Assembly (NCBI GenBank): GCA_029216955.1
Contig: JANAVB010015600.1
Location: forward strand, 31,913,554-31,977,553
Length of the DNA stretch: 64,000 nt
Source of the DNA: Iris pallida
Taxonomy: Eukaryota; Streptophyta; Magnoliopsida; Asparagales; Iridaceae
Direction of reading: 5' to 3'
Part shown: piece after piece, positions 24,401 through 34,320 of the stretch
How the letters are laid out: each line of letters begins with the position of its first letter
Numbering within the stretch: position 1 is the first letter of the stretch
Made by a program: the position numbers and the translations under genes
The notes under the pieces: generated by a model
Database searches by the model: none
The model's input: only the letters and a program-made list of their open reading frames with translations
Told to the model about the DNA's origin: nothing

Positions 24401-25492
24401 CCTACGTCTACTCCCACTCCTTCAGCACCTCCACCAAGAGAACCTCGCCCGAAAGTGGAGTATTGTTTTGACGAGAATGACACTGCTAGCATCTTTGATT
24501 GCTTGATCAAAAGCAATAAAATCCAACTTCCAGATCCAAAGAAGCCCGATGAAGTCGGTAAGACTGATCATCCCAAGTACTATGTCTATCACAGGTTCAT
24601 CAGACATCCCACTCGAGCATATTATGTACTCAAAGGCAAAATTCAGGAGCTGGTCAATGCCGGTGCTGTCACTTTGCAGCAAGACGAGAAGACCGTTACC
24701 GCAAATAGGTATCAGTTCAGTTCGGTGACTTCTCGCCCCAGATGGTGCAGTATGGTGTCATTCCTATCCCCAAAGCTACTCTCGAGATCGAAAATCTCCC
24801 TCTTCCAAGAAGTGAAGGTCTCGTCCCTTTGTCTCTTGACAATGGCGAGATTATGTGGATTCATCCGGATCTTGCTTCAGAGTTCGAACTTCCCTCTTCC
24901 TCTAAGAAGAAAGACCGTTCCAAAGGCAAGACAAAGATTTGCAATATGGTGTCTTTTGACCCCATAGTTGATGAAGAAATCTTGCTGGGCACCAGATCAG
25001 GAAAACCCTATCTAAAGGATTACCATAAAACTCAAGAGAATCCTGCTTCTTCTTCTGAACCTGCTCCAGTGAAGCCTACTTCCACTGAGGATATTCCTAC
25101 TGCATCTTCATCGGTTGTAGTGTCCATTCCTCCCAAGCCGACGGTCGGTGACAAAGGCAAATAGCAAGTCCGTTTTGACAAACCTTTGAAGAAGTCAGCT
25201 CCCTCCGGACTTGAAAAGCCTTACAATTTTGACATCCTGGCTCAACTAGCCAATACACCGACCCGACTATCCATCTTCGAGCTCTTACGCCTCTCTAAAG
25301 AGACTCGGAAAACTTTGAGCGAGGCTCTCATGCAGGCTGAAACCTGTCTAGCTCTTCTTAAGAAACCGGAAGCAGAACCAGTCTCTTGCCTCCATTGTCA
25401 TAGTGTGTTGGAGTTGATTCCAAACGTAACTTTCACACAAGATGACATGTTGATGGAAGACAACAGGCCCGATCATCCTCTCTACTATACAG
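21426..25492 (+). pseudogene. TAT-A gag and start of protease region
   Basis: Translation from the ATG inside the PBS gives MATLLGTTFSSDEE. Residues 67-121 are five 11-residue repeats of the TKTVVQSNVSA type, whose DNA is made of LTR-motif copies. A TAA interrupts at 21894 and another near 22850, with the same frame reopening after each. The Retrotrans_gag core lies at about 23640-24110 (FDGSTSPSQFINHFEVM, YDWYRSLPDG). A one-base deletion near 24090 and another frame change near 24705 break it. A HPKYYVYHRFIxHPTRAYYxLK segment, the TAT counterpart of a zinc knuckle, is at 24570-24640. The frame then runs into QDDMLMEDNRPDHPLYY, where copia-2 inserted. Gag would form the nucleocapsid; this copy is dead. 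TAT-B keeps the same domain order. Confidence 0.85.
21427..21445 (+). other. TAT-A primer-binding site (tRNA-Arg)
   Basis: TGGCGACTCTGCTGGGGAC starts 3 bp after the LTR end. It is complementary to a tRNA 3' end CCA preceded by a plant tRNA-Arg-like acceptor stem. The same 19 bases occur in TAT-B. The gag ATG begins one base upstream, so the PBS is translated as part of gag. Confidence 0.8.
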
Positions 25493-25497
25493 GATAC

Positions 25498-26560
25498 TGT
25501 AGGAACGAAATCGTAAAGCACAATACTCTAGAGGGGGTGAATAGAGTTGGCAGCAAAATATTGCTAATTAAAAAATGTTAGCAGCAAGATCACAGAATAA
25601 TAATCACAACTAAGTAAAGTAAAGGCAGAGGTAAGAATGCAAACGCAAATACATCAATGTATACTGGTTTCCCTCTGTTGAGGACTAATCCAGTCGGTAG
25701 AACTCTTGCTACCAGTTGAATCCACTATTGGCAAAACCGCAAGTTTTCTTACGAAGTCCTTGCAACTTCTACAACACGAGCTTTGATACGAAGAACTCGT
25801 CCAACTTCAATTGTGAAGAGGTATTCTTCAATCAAGCCTTCTGATTACAATCTCTCAGAAACTTCTAGACCGTACCGTACTGGCAAATCGACTAGAGGAT
25901 TGTAATTGGCTCGGGATCTAAAATTTAAAGCTCAAGTAAACTCTTTGGAAGACTGAAAGCTTTAGATAGAGAGAAGATTGAAAGTGAATGAGTGAGTTGA
26001 AATGATCGAAATCCTTCTCTATTTATAGGAGTTCCAAAGACAAAATTCTGGCAGAATTCGGGCAGAACTCGATGAGAAAATCTCGGTCAAATCTGCAACT
26101 GCAGGAGGACCAAGTTCCAGAGAATTCAAAAATCAAACGGCCACCAACCGAACTCTGGCCGAACTCTGGCCGAGTTCTGTCAGGGTTAGGTTAGATTTTA
26201 AAAATTAGTTTTTGATGATTTTTGAAAACCTTTTTGAAAACCTTTTTTTAAAGCTTTTGTTTAAACGAATATTTTTCAAAACAAAGGACATTTTAAAAGT
26301 ATTTTGAAAACATTTTGGAATAGCCTATTTGCCAGTACGACTCGGTGTACAACGTATTCCTAGACTCAATAAAATAAAAAATACATTGCTCAAAGGAAAT
26401 ACATACTCGAACAGACAAACATCGCTTCGGTCTTGAACTGTGTAGATAGCTGTTCTTGATCCTGTCCAAGAGTCCGATACATCTTGACTAGCTTCACAAA
26501 TCGAGACAGAGTTTGATCAATTATTACAATCAGGTTGACCATATGACCAATGGGCCAACA
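25498..26560 (-). repeat. Copia-2 3' LTR
   Basis: On the minus strand it starts TGTTGGCCCATTGG and ends GTTCCTACA. It carries a TATA box (26020-26027) with GGCCGAACTC-type motif copies just upstream at 26041-26185. Confidence 0.93.
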
Positions 26561-26575
26561 ATCTCTCCTATTTTG
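26561..26575 (-). other. Copia-2 polypurine tract
   Basis: On the minus strand AATAGGAGAGAT directly precedes the LTR start TGTTGG. This is the usual position for priming plus-strand DNA. Confidence 0.75.
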
Positions 26576-27114
26576 ATAATTGACAAACTATGAATGATAT
26601 AACATTTAAGCTTGAAATAAAATCAAAAATTATTCATGTCCTGCATTGCATTATCTTAAAAGAATGTTAGATCTTTTATTTTTCTCCCCCGTTGTCATTT
26701 AGCAAAATAATTGCAAAAGAGTAAAAACTCCCCGCAATCAATGCATAAATAACAAATAGTGAAGAAACACAAGAAAATAAACATAATAAATAATAGTAAA
26801 GAAAATTTGAATGACATCACAAGCATGTATTTGTACGCAGGCAGTTTATAATAAATAAAGAATTATATCACATGCAGTTTATAGTAGAGAAGCAGATAAA
26901 GAAATGCTAAGTAAATAAACTGATGTGAATCATAAAGTACGAATCTCATAAAGATAAAGATAAAGATGATCAGATGACATCAAATAAAACAAATCCAGTA
27001 CATGTCCTCAAAAAGAAATGCTGATAATAAAGTCTGAAAATAGAAAAACTTGGAATGTCGGAGCATTTCCAAGTAGACAGAAGATAATGTCTAAGTCTCA
27101 TATCAACTAACATA
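26576..27114. other. Copia-2 3' untranslated segment
   Basis: AT-rich sequence between the extra ORF and the PPT. I see no gene or repeat in it. Confidence 0.6.
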
Positions 27115-28406
27115 TCACAACTCCTCCTCCTCATCATCATCATCAGTATGATGACCAACATGTCCAGAAGGACCGACTCCAGAGGTACCCACGCCAGAAG
27201 GGTGAGGAGGAGCGCCAGTGTAAAACTCACCGACATAATCACAAGGAGGAGCACGGTCAGAACGGTACCAATCATATGTATTACCGGGCTGGAAGTAGGC
27301 ATTAACAGCCTCATCCTTACAGCGGTAACCAGAAAAAACTGGATCTCTAGGGATGGAACCGGCTGAATGTCCAGTCTGGGCGAAACGAAGATCAGCTAAT
27401 GAATTTGCAATCGCCTGCTAACGGGTGACGTCGCAAAACTCACGTTCGCGAGCCATGTCCGTCATCGAGATGTGCAAATCTGAAAGGTGCTGGTGTATGC
27501 CCTCAAATGTCATAGCATACTGCTGAAGAGGTGGAGGAGGTAGAGCCGTAGCAGGAGCAGTAGGAGGAGCAGATGCAGTCATACTGCGACGAGATAACTT
27601 GAGAACCTTGGGCTCAGGGTCTTGAGCACAAGTAGATAAGTCAATGTCGAAACGCTGGAAGATGCGTGGGAGAATCATCGCATAAGAGAGATTTCTATCT
27701 CTTGCACGACAACGTCCCATCATCTGAATAATGGTCTTAGGGGCAGAAAATGGAATCCCCTTAAGAATATGATACATATCAGATAATTCAAGAGACGTGA
27801 CATCATCCTTCGAAGTAGACTTCGGAAGGAGAGTGGAATAAATGATACGGTGCAATTCATAATTAAACAAGTTCAAGTTGTTTGCCTTGAACTTTCCAGA
27901 GCGAACTCTATCAGGTGCACAAAGTTCAGCTTTAAAATTGGTAAGTGTCGTCCCTTCGGGGAAATCAAACTCAGTGATGTCAACAAGCGGTTCACCTTCG
28001 TTGGGAATACCAAAGATCTCCGCTAAGAGAACATCATTGAAATTGATATCTAATCCTCCAACATGTGTGCTTACATCAAAAGTGTTTAATATGATATTGT
28101 AGTAAAATAGTCTAATGGCATTAGTTGCTACGGGGAAACAGAGTTTAACAAAATACTGTAACCCTAATGCCTCAAAGAAATGGCGATGATCAGGAAATAC
28201 AGTCCACTTGATGGGTGCGCCTGTGCATATGGATCTCATGGAGAAGTCTCCATACCACAGTAAGGCTTGGTCTAGGGTTTGAACGCGCCGTCGCTAGATT
28301 GGACTGGCAAAAATAGAGAATTAGTGGGTGGATCCGAAGATGAACCTTCCTCACTTGGGTTGGTTGTCTTCTTCCTCTTAAAGGGTTTGAATCCCTTAGG
28401 TGCCAT
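27115..28406 (-). pseudogene. Copia-2 extra 3' ORF (env-like / putative plant transposon protein)
   Basis: Begins MAPKGFKPFKRKKT at 28406, a basic N-terminus suggesting nuclear or RNA contact, then a Ser-rich stretch. A frameshift near 28260 leads into a globular region (FEALGLQYFVKLCFPVATNA, VGGLDINFNDVLLAEIFGIP, YHILKGIPFSAPKTIIQMMG), then a Pro/Ala linker. One in-frame TAG lies near 27420 and the frame ends in an acidic DDDDDEEEEL tail. Position after RNase H fits the third ORF of SIRE elements, often called env-like, and the central region resembles proteins annotated as putative plant transposon protein. I see no signal peptide or transmembrane segment, so an envelope role is not supported. 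Its start, like the antisense TAT genes, is MAPK. Confidence 0.6.
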
Positions 28407-28653
28407 TTGTGAAAATAAAAGAAAATAGCACGAAATTGAACGGAGAGGAAACAAGGAGTTATACCTCCCGAGATCGGAGTATGTTGTAGAGAATGGCAAA
28501 CTCCGTACGAATCCAAAGTTTGGATTGATTTCACCACTTGGATTGGAAGAGAGGGAGTGATGAAGAACTAGGGTTAGAGGTTCTCCTCGCGCGGCTGCTG
28601 GTTCTGTTTGATGTGGTTTGGAAGCAATGAGGAAGAAAGGCTCTCGGGTTCTG

Positions 28654-28730
28654 GTTATATAACCTGATACCTTCAACCGAACTCGGGCCGAATTCGGTCC
28701 GAAGTCTGGCCGAATTCGCCTGGGTTTGGT
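28654..28730 (-). promoter_or_regulatory. Possible promoter of the copia-2 extra ORF
   Basis: A TTATATAA box (28654-28663) lies about 245 bp before the extra ORF ATG. Directly upstream (28674-28730) are four copies of the CCGAACTC/GGCCGAATTCG motif, the same as next to the LTR TATA box of this element. The shared motif-plus-TATA arrangement suggests an internal promoter; a transcript start would be needed to prove it. Confidence 0.45.
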
Positions 28731-29012
28731 TTGGAACACTTTCTTTTTCATTGGCTCATTTTAAATATTTAATTCAAAGATTAGTAATTTCAACCTTCAA
28801 TTAACATAATTAATATTATTTTATAGATTAAATATCATTACACACCGACTGTTTCAGATTAGCTGTAGGAGTACTGTCCCAGCTGGCGGAGATTCACCGG
28901 GGAACTCTTAAATACCGCTTTGCTTCAACCGTAGTTGTGGTGAGAGACAGACTCTTTATTGGCTTGTCTCTAACACAATTTTTGTGTATTGAAATATAAT
29001 CATAAAATAAAA
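28731..29012. other. Copia-2 pol to extra-ORF spacer
   Basis: Non-coding. The block at 28858-28920 (AGCTGTAGG, GCGGAGATTCACC, GGAACTCTTAAATACCG) resembles 5478-5560 near copia-1. Confidence 0.5.
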
Positions 29013-31847
29013 TTAATTAATATTATTGACGTCCAAAATTCCTAATTCTCGACGTAAATAATTGAAACGATCTTCTGCTAGAGGTTTTGTGAAAATATCA
29101 GCTAATTGATTCTCAGTATCTATGTATACAAGGTCAATATCTCCATTTTGATGATGATCTCTATGAAAATGATGTCGAATCTCGATATGTTTTGTACGAG
29201 AATGACATACAGGATTCTTAGTCAAATTAATAGTGCTCGTGTTATCATAGAAAATAGGAATATGTGTATAAAATAAATCATAGTCTTCCAAGGTTTGTTT
29301 CATCCACAAAATCTGAGCACAATAACGTCCTGCGGCGATATACTCAGCCTCTGTTGTTGATAGGGCTACAGAATTTTGCTTTTTACTAAACCATGAGACT
29401 AAAGCTTTGCCTAAGAAATGACATGCGCTACTGGTACTTTTTCTATCAACTTTGCATCCAACAAAATCTGCATCCGAATAACCAGTAAGGTCAAAGGACT
29501 TAGTTTTGGGATACCACAAGCCAACAGAAGAAGTGCCCTTAAGGTATCGAAAGATACGCTTAACTGCGCATAGATGTGATTCCTTTGGATTAGCTTGAAA
29601 ACGTGCACACAGGCAAATACTAAACATAATATCTGGACGACTAGCAGTTAAATAAAGTAAACTACCAATCATACCTCGATACTTACGTGTGTCGACCGGC
29701 TTGCCTTGTTCATCAATATCAAGCTTTGTTGAAGTTGCCATCGGAGTGCCAATAGGTTTGACATTGTCCAGATCAAACTTCTTTAGTAAATCTTTTGTGT
29801 ACTTGGCTTGATTTATGAACGTCCTATTGTCAGTTTATTTGATTTGCAGTCCGAGAAAGAATTTTAGCTCTCCCATCATGCTCATCTCAAACTCATTCTG
29901 CATACACTTAGAAAATTCTTGACACAGAGATTCATCAGTAGATCCAAATATGATATCATCTACATAGACTTGTATTAAAAGAAGCTTACCATTAAAGGAC
30001 TTAATGAAAAGTGTAGTATCAACCTTGCCTTTTGAAAAACCGTTATCAAGTAGGAAAGAGCTTAGACGATCATACCAAGCACGAGGGGCTTGTTTCAAAT
30101 CGTACAAAGCTTTCTTCAACTTGAAAAACTGATCAGGGTTTTTAAAATCTATGAAACCTGGAGGTTGTGCTACAAAAACTTCTTCTTTTATAAAACCATT
30201 TAAAAATACACTCTTGACATCCATTTGAAATAATTTGAAATTATGAAAACATGCAAATGCACATAACATGCGAATGGATTCTAATCTCGTAAATGGGGCA
30301 TAAGTCTCATCGTAGTCGATACCTTTTTCCTGATTGTATCCTTGAGCTACGAGTCGAGCCTTATTACGAGTCACTAAACCATTCTCATTCAGTTTATTTC
30401 GGAATACCCAACGGGTGCCAATGACCGGACGATCAATAGTCTTGGGAACAAGTTTCCAAACTTGATTCCGTTCAAATTGGTTTAATTCCTCTTGCATAGC
30501 ATCTATCCAAAAACTATCACTAAATGCTTCATCAATAGTTTTGGGTTCTAGCTGTGAAATAAATACAACACTAGAAACAATATCTCTACTGGATGTACGA
30601 CTACTTACACCTTTGGTAATGTCACCAATTACCAAATCCTTTGGATGATCAGCCGTAAATTTTAATCTTTTCGGCAGACTCTGAAGGTAGCTGGTTCCTG
30701 GATCTTCTCTAGGAGGATCAGCTAGTGCCGAGCTTGGTTGAGAATCAGCTGTTGTTGAGTTTGGTGCAGTTGGATCTTCGTCATTATCATCGATAGTCAT
30801 TTGATTCAGTTCATCAAAAGTGACGTTGATTGACTCTTCGATGATCATGGTTCGTTTGTTGAAGACTCTGTATCCTTTGCTCTTAGCTGCATAACCTAAA
30901 AATATACCTTCATCGGCCTTTTCGTCAAACATTCCCAAATTATCTTTTGTATTAAGAATAAAATATTTACAACCAAATATTCTAAAATATGAAACTGATG
31001 GAATTCTATCAAACCATAACTCAAATGGAGTTTTCTTCGATTTGGATCGAATTAGAACTCTATTGAGAACAAAACAAGCTGTATTTACAGCTTCAGCCCA
31101 GAAATATTTGGATAGACTAAACTGGTTTAACATTACTTTGGCCATTTCGGATAGAGTTCTGTTCTTACGTTCCACAACTCCATTTTGTTGTGGAGTCCTA
31201 GGACAGGAGAACTCGTGTACAAAACTGTGTGTGTCACAAAAATGCTCAAACTCTGCATTCTCGAATTCGCCTCCATGATCGCTTCTTATACGAGTGATCA
31301 TGTAACATTTTTTCATTCTGAACTTTCTTGCAAAAGGCGATAAATTCGGATAATGCATCATTCTTGCGTGTCAAGAAGTATACCCACGTGTATCGAGAGA
31401 AATTATCTACAATTACGAAAACATAAAGCTTACCTCCGAGGCTAGCAAATCTGCTAGGACCAAATAAGTCCATATGAAGCAATTGTAGAGGTCTAGTAGT
31501 ACATACTACGTTTACTGACTTGAATGTGGATCTGGTAGCTTTGTTCTTTTCACATTGGCTGCATACCGAATCCTTCTTGAATGTAATATCCAGTAAACTG
31601 CGTACTAGCTTCTTTGTAGATAATCTTGATATTGTGTCCATATTTGCGTGACCGAGTCTCATATGCCACAGATGACTCTCATTGCTTTTAGCCATTAAGC
31701 ATCTACCTGAAATGTTAGTTTCTTCCAACAAATATAGAAAACATATATGTTGTCTTCCTTGATACCTTCAAAGATAGTACTACTAGTTGAGCTATCAACT
31801 ATAATACATTTGTCTTTGCCAAAGTTGGTGCCATAACCATGATCAGC
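29013..31847 (-). pseudogene. Copia-2 pol: integrase, reverse transcriptase, RNase H
   Basis: The minus-strand reading has GAG-pre-integrase (HLWHMRLGHAN, CSQCEKNKATRS) and integrase with HMDLFGP, IRSDHGGEF and PQQNGVVERKN, so the D-D-E residues are present. Next is reverse transcriptase with FQMDVKSVFLNG and the YVDD active site (VYVDDIIFGS). RNase H follows (SDADFVG, ALSTTEAEY, then HIEIRHHFHRD and ADIFTKPLA). A frameshift near 31300 lies inside integrase, and one in-frame stop near 29834 follows the RT; the frame then reopens in RNase H. Pol copies the RNA and integrates the DNA in nuclear and cytoplasmic particles. The catalytic motifs are intact but the breaks make this copy non-coding. 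Confidence 0.93.
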
Positions 31848-33164
31848 CTAATGACTTATGTTGAGTAGATTATGTTTCAACTCGGTAACCAGATAGACAT
31901 CTTTAATAACAGGATAGGGAGACTTACCAACATCACCGATACCAATAATATACCCTTTCAAGTTATTACCGAAAGAGACTTTGCCTTCCTTCTTTTTCTT
32001 CGACAGTGTTACAAATAGTGTAGCATCACCGGTCATATGCCGTGAACAACCGCTTTCGAGGATCCATTTGCTTCTAGCATGTGAAAGGTGTTCCACCTGA
32101 TCGAATGCCATAAAGCATACATTTGCAGCGTCTTCTGATTGTTCGTCTTCTGAGTCGCTGGCTTCACTTTCATGCCATATGCTGGTATTGGCATACTTCC
32201 GTGATATCGATCTCATCAGGTTTCCTTTTTCATACCTGTTGCTCTTCTTGCATGATGATGAGTTTGTAGGATAATCTTTCTTCATGTGTCCCTTCTTCTT
32301 GCAGCCATAGCAGACAGCATCATCTTGATACCAGTTGTTGCTGTTGTTTTCTTTGGCTCTCTTCTCATGTCTCATGAATATCTTGAATTTCCTTGCTAGG
32401 AGTGCTTGATCTTCAGCATCAGATTTACTGCTGTCTGAGTCACCTTCAGCAACTTTTCTGTGCTGAGCCATGAAAGCGATCGTCTTCTCCTTTGGTGCAG
32501 GCTCTTCAAAATCTTGTAGTTCCAATTCATGAGTGAGTAGCTTATCCATGAGTACTTCAAGGGACATAGTTGTGAGGTCGTTCCCTTCAATGATTGCAGT
32601 AGCCTTTGGAATCCAGTTCTTGGTAAGTGCTCGCAGGAGTTTGCGAATCTTTTTATGGTTACTGTACTCTTTGCCTAGGGAGGACAAAGGATTTACAATA
32701 TCCAAGAATCTTTCGAACATCTGAGTAACTGTTTCGTTGGGCTTCATCTTGAACACCTCATACTCTTGAGTAAGTCTGCTGACTTTAGATTCTTTGACTT
32801 GAGTCGTGCCTTCATGTGTGACTTCAAGTAGCTTCCACACTTTATTAGCCGTTATGCAGATAGACACCCTGTTAAATTCAATTCTGTCTAAAGTACAAAA
32901 TAGAGCATTAATAGCACGTGCGTCTAGACTGGCCTTTTACTTTTTCTCATCTGTATATCTGTTATGGGGTTTTTCAACTAGAACTCCATCAACATTTATA
33001 CGAGGTAGCTTTTGATAGCCGTCAATAACAATAGACCATAAATCAAAGTCAAGAGATTTTAAGAAGAAACTCATCCGTGTTTTCTAATAGGTATAATTCG
33101 TACCATCAAACAGTGGAGGTCTGTTTGTGGCCTGGCCTTCACTTGTAAATTTCACAGTTGCCAT
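31848..33164 (-). pseudogene. Copia-2 gag and protease
   Basis: Starts MATVKFTSEGQATNRPP at 33164, about 80 bp after the PBS. The UBN2-type gag region includes WKLLEVTHEGTTQVKESK. Two in-frame stops lie near 33090 and 32940. The zinc knuckle reads CYGCKKKGHMKKDYP, with the last cysteine replaced by tyrosine. The protease motif reads WILESGCSRHMTGD, where the catalytic aspartate of the usual DSG is glutamate. The end (ELKHNLLNIS) is the normal protease boundary, followed by a stop. Loss of a zinc ligand and the catalytic Asp shows the copy is dead. Confidence 0.9.
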
Positions 33165-33243
33165 GTGTTGTACTGTGATCTATATAACAATTAATTAAAT
33201 GAATAATTAATTGCAATATTACCTTGCTTTACCTGTAACACCC

Positions 33244-33255
33244 GCTCTGATACCA
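33244..33255 (-). other. Copia-2 primer-binding site (initiator tRNA-Met)
   Basis: On the minus strand TGGTATCAGAGC begins two bases after the 5' LTR end. It is the standard copia PBS complementary to the initiator methionine tRNA. Confidence 0.95.
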
Positions 33256-33257
33256 AT

Positions 33258-34320
33258 TGTAGGAACGAAGTCGTAAAGCACAATACTCTAGGGGGGGTGA
33301 ATAGAGTTGGCAGCAAAATATTGCTAATTAAAAAATGTTAGCAGAAAGATCACAGAATAATATTCACAAATAAGTAAAGTAAAGGCAGAGATAAGAATGT
33401 AAACGCAAAGACAGCGATGTATACTGGTTTTCCTCTGTTGAGGACTAATCCAGTCGGTAGAACTCTTGCTACCAGTTGAATTCACTATTGGCAAAACCAC
33501 AAGTTTTCTTACAAAGTCCTTGCAACTTCTACAACGCGAGCTTTGATACGAAGAACTCGTCCAACTTTAATTGTGAAGATGTATTCTTCAATTAAGCCTT
33601 CTGATTACAATCTCTCAGAAACTTTTAGACTGTACCGTACTGGCAAATCGATTAGAGGATTGTAATTGGCTTGGGATCTGAAATTTAAAGCTCAAGAAAA
33701 CTCTTTGGAAGACTGAAAGCTTTAGATAGAGAGAAGATTGAAAGTGAATGAGTGAGTTGAAATGATCAAAATCCTTCTCTATTTATAGGAGTTCCAAAGA
33801 CAGAATTCTGGCAGAATTCGGGCAGAACTCGATGAGGAAATATCGGTCAAATCCGCAACTGCAGTAGGACCAAGTTCCAGAGAATTCAAAAATCAAACGG
33901 CCACCAACCGAACTCTGGCCGAACTCTGGCCGAGTTCTGTCAGGGTTAGGTTAGGTTTTAAAAATTAGTTTTTGATGATTTTTGAAAACCTTTTTGAAAA
34001 CCTTTTTTTAAAGCTTTTGTTTAAACGAATGTTTTTCAAAACAAATGACATTTTAAAAGTATTTTGAAAACATTTTGGAATAGCCTATTTGCCAGTACGA
34101 CTCGGTGTACAATGTATTCCTAGACTCAATAAAATAAAAAATATATTGCTCAAAGGAAATACAGACTCGAAAAGGCAAACATCGCTTCGATCTTGAACTG
34201 TGTAGATAGCAGTTCTTGATCATGTCCAAGAGTCCGATACATCCTGACTAGCTTCACATATCGAGACAGAGTTTGATCAATTATTAAAATCAGGTTGACC
34301 ATATGACCAATGGGCCAACA
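33258..34320 (-). repeat. Copia-2 5' LTR
   Basis: Same ends and length as the copy at 25498-26560, about 4% divergent by hand count. It directly adjoins the PBS, so it is the 5' LTR of the minus-strand element. Confidence 0.93.
33780..33945 (-). promoter_or_regulatory. Copia-2 LTR promoter with motif cluster
   Basis: TATAAATA on the minus strand at 33780-33787. Just upstream (33801-33945) are GCAGAATTCGGGCAGAACTC and CCGAACTCTGGCCGAACTC, a cluster of the element's own motif. The same motif recurs next to the possible promoter of the extra ORF. Confidence 0.65.

Larger units (their letters stand above)
25498..34320 (-). mobile_element. Copia-2: SIRE-like Ty1/copia retrotransposon nested in TAT-A
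   Basis: Two 1063-bp LTRs and a GATAC duplication (25493-25497, 34321-34325) define an 8.8 kb minus-strand insertion. Order on the minus strand is LTR, initiator-Met PBS, gag, protease, integrase, RT, RNase H, an extra sense ORF, PPT, LTR. The domain order with a long 3' ORF, and the gag/RNase H motifs, fit the SIRE/Maximus lineage. It splits the TAT-A protease frame cleanly: the flanking frames join across one GATAC. By hand I count about 44 LTR differences. Confidence 0.93.

Noticed and set aside
27115..28406. True retroviral envelope gene in copia-2
   Set aside because: No signal peptide, transmembrane segment or glycoprotein pattern is visible; only its position is env-like.
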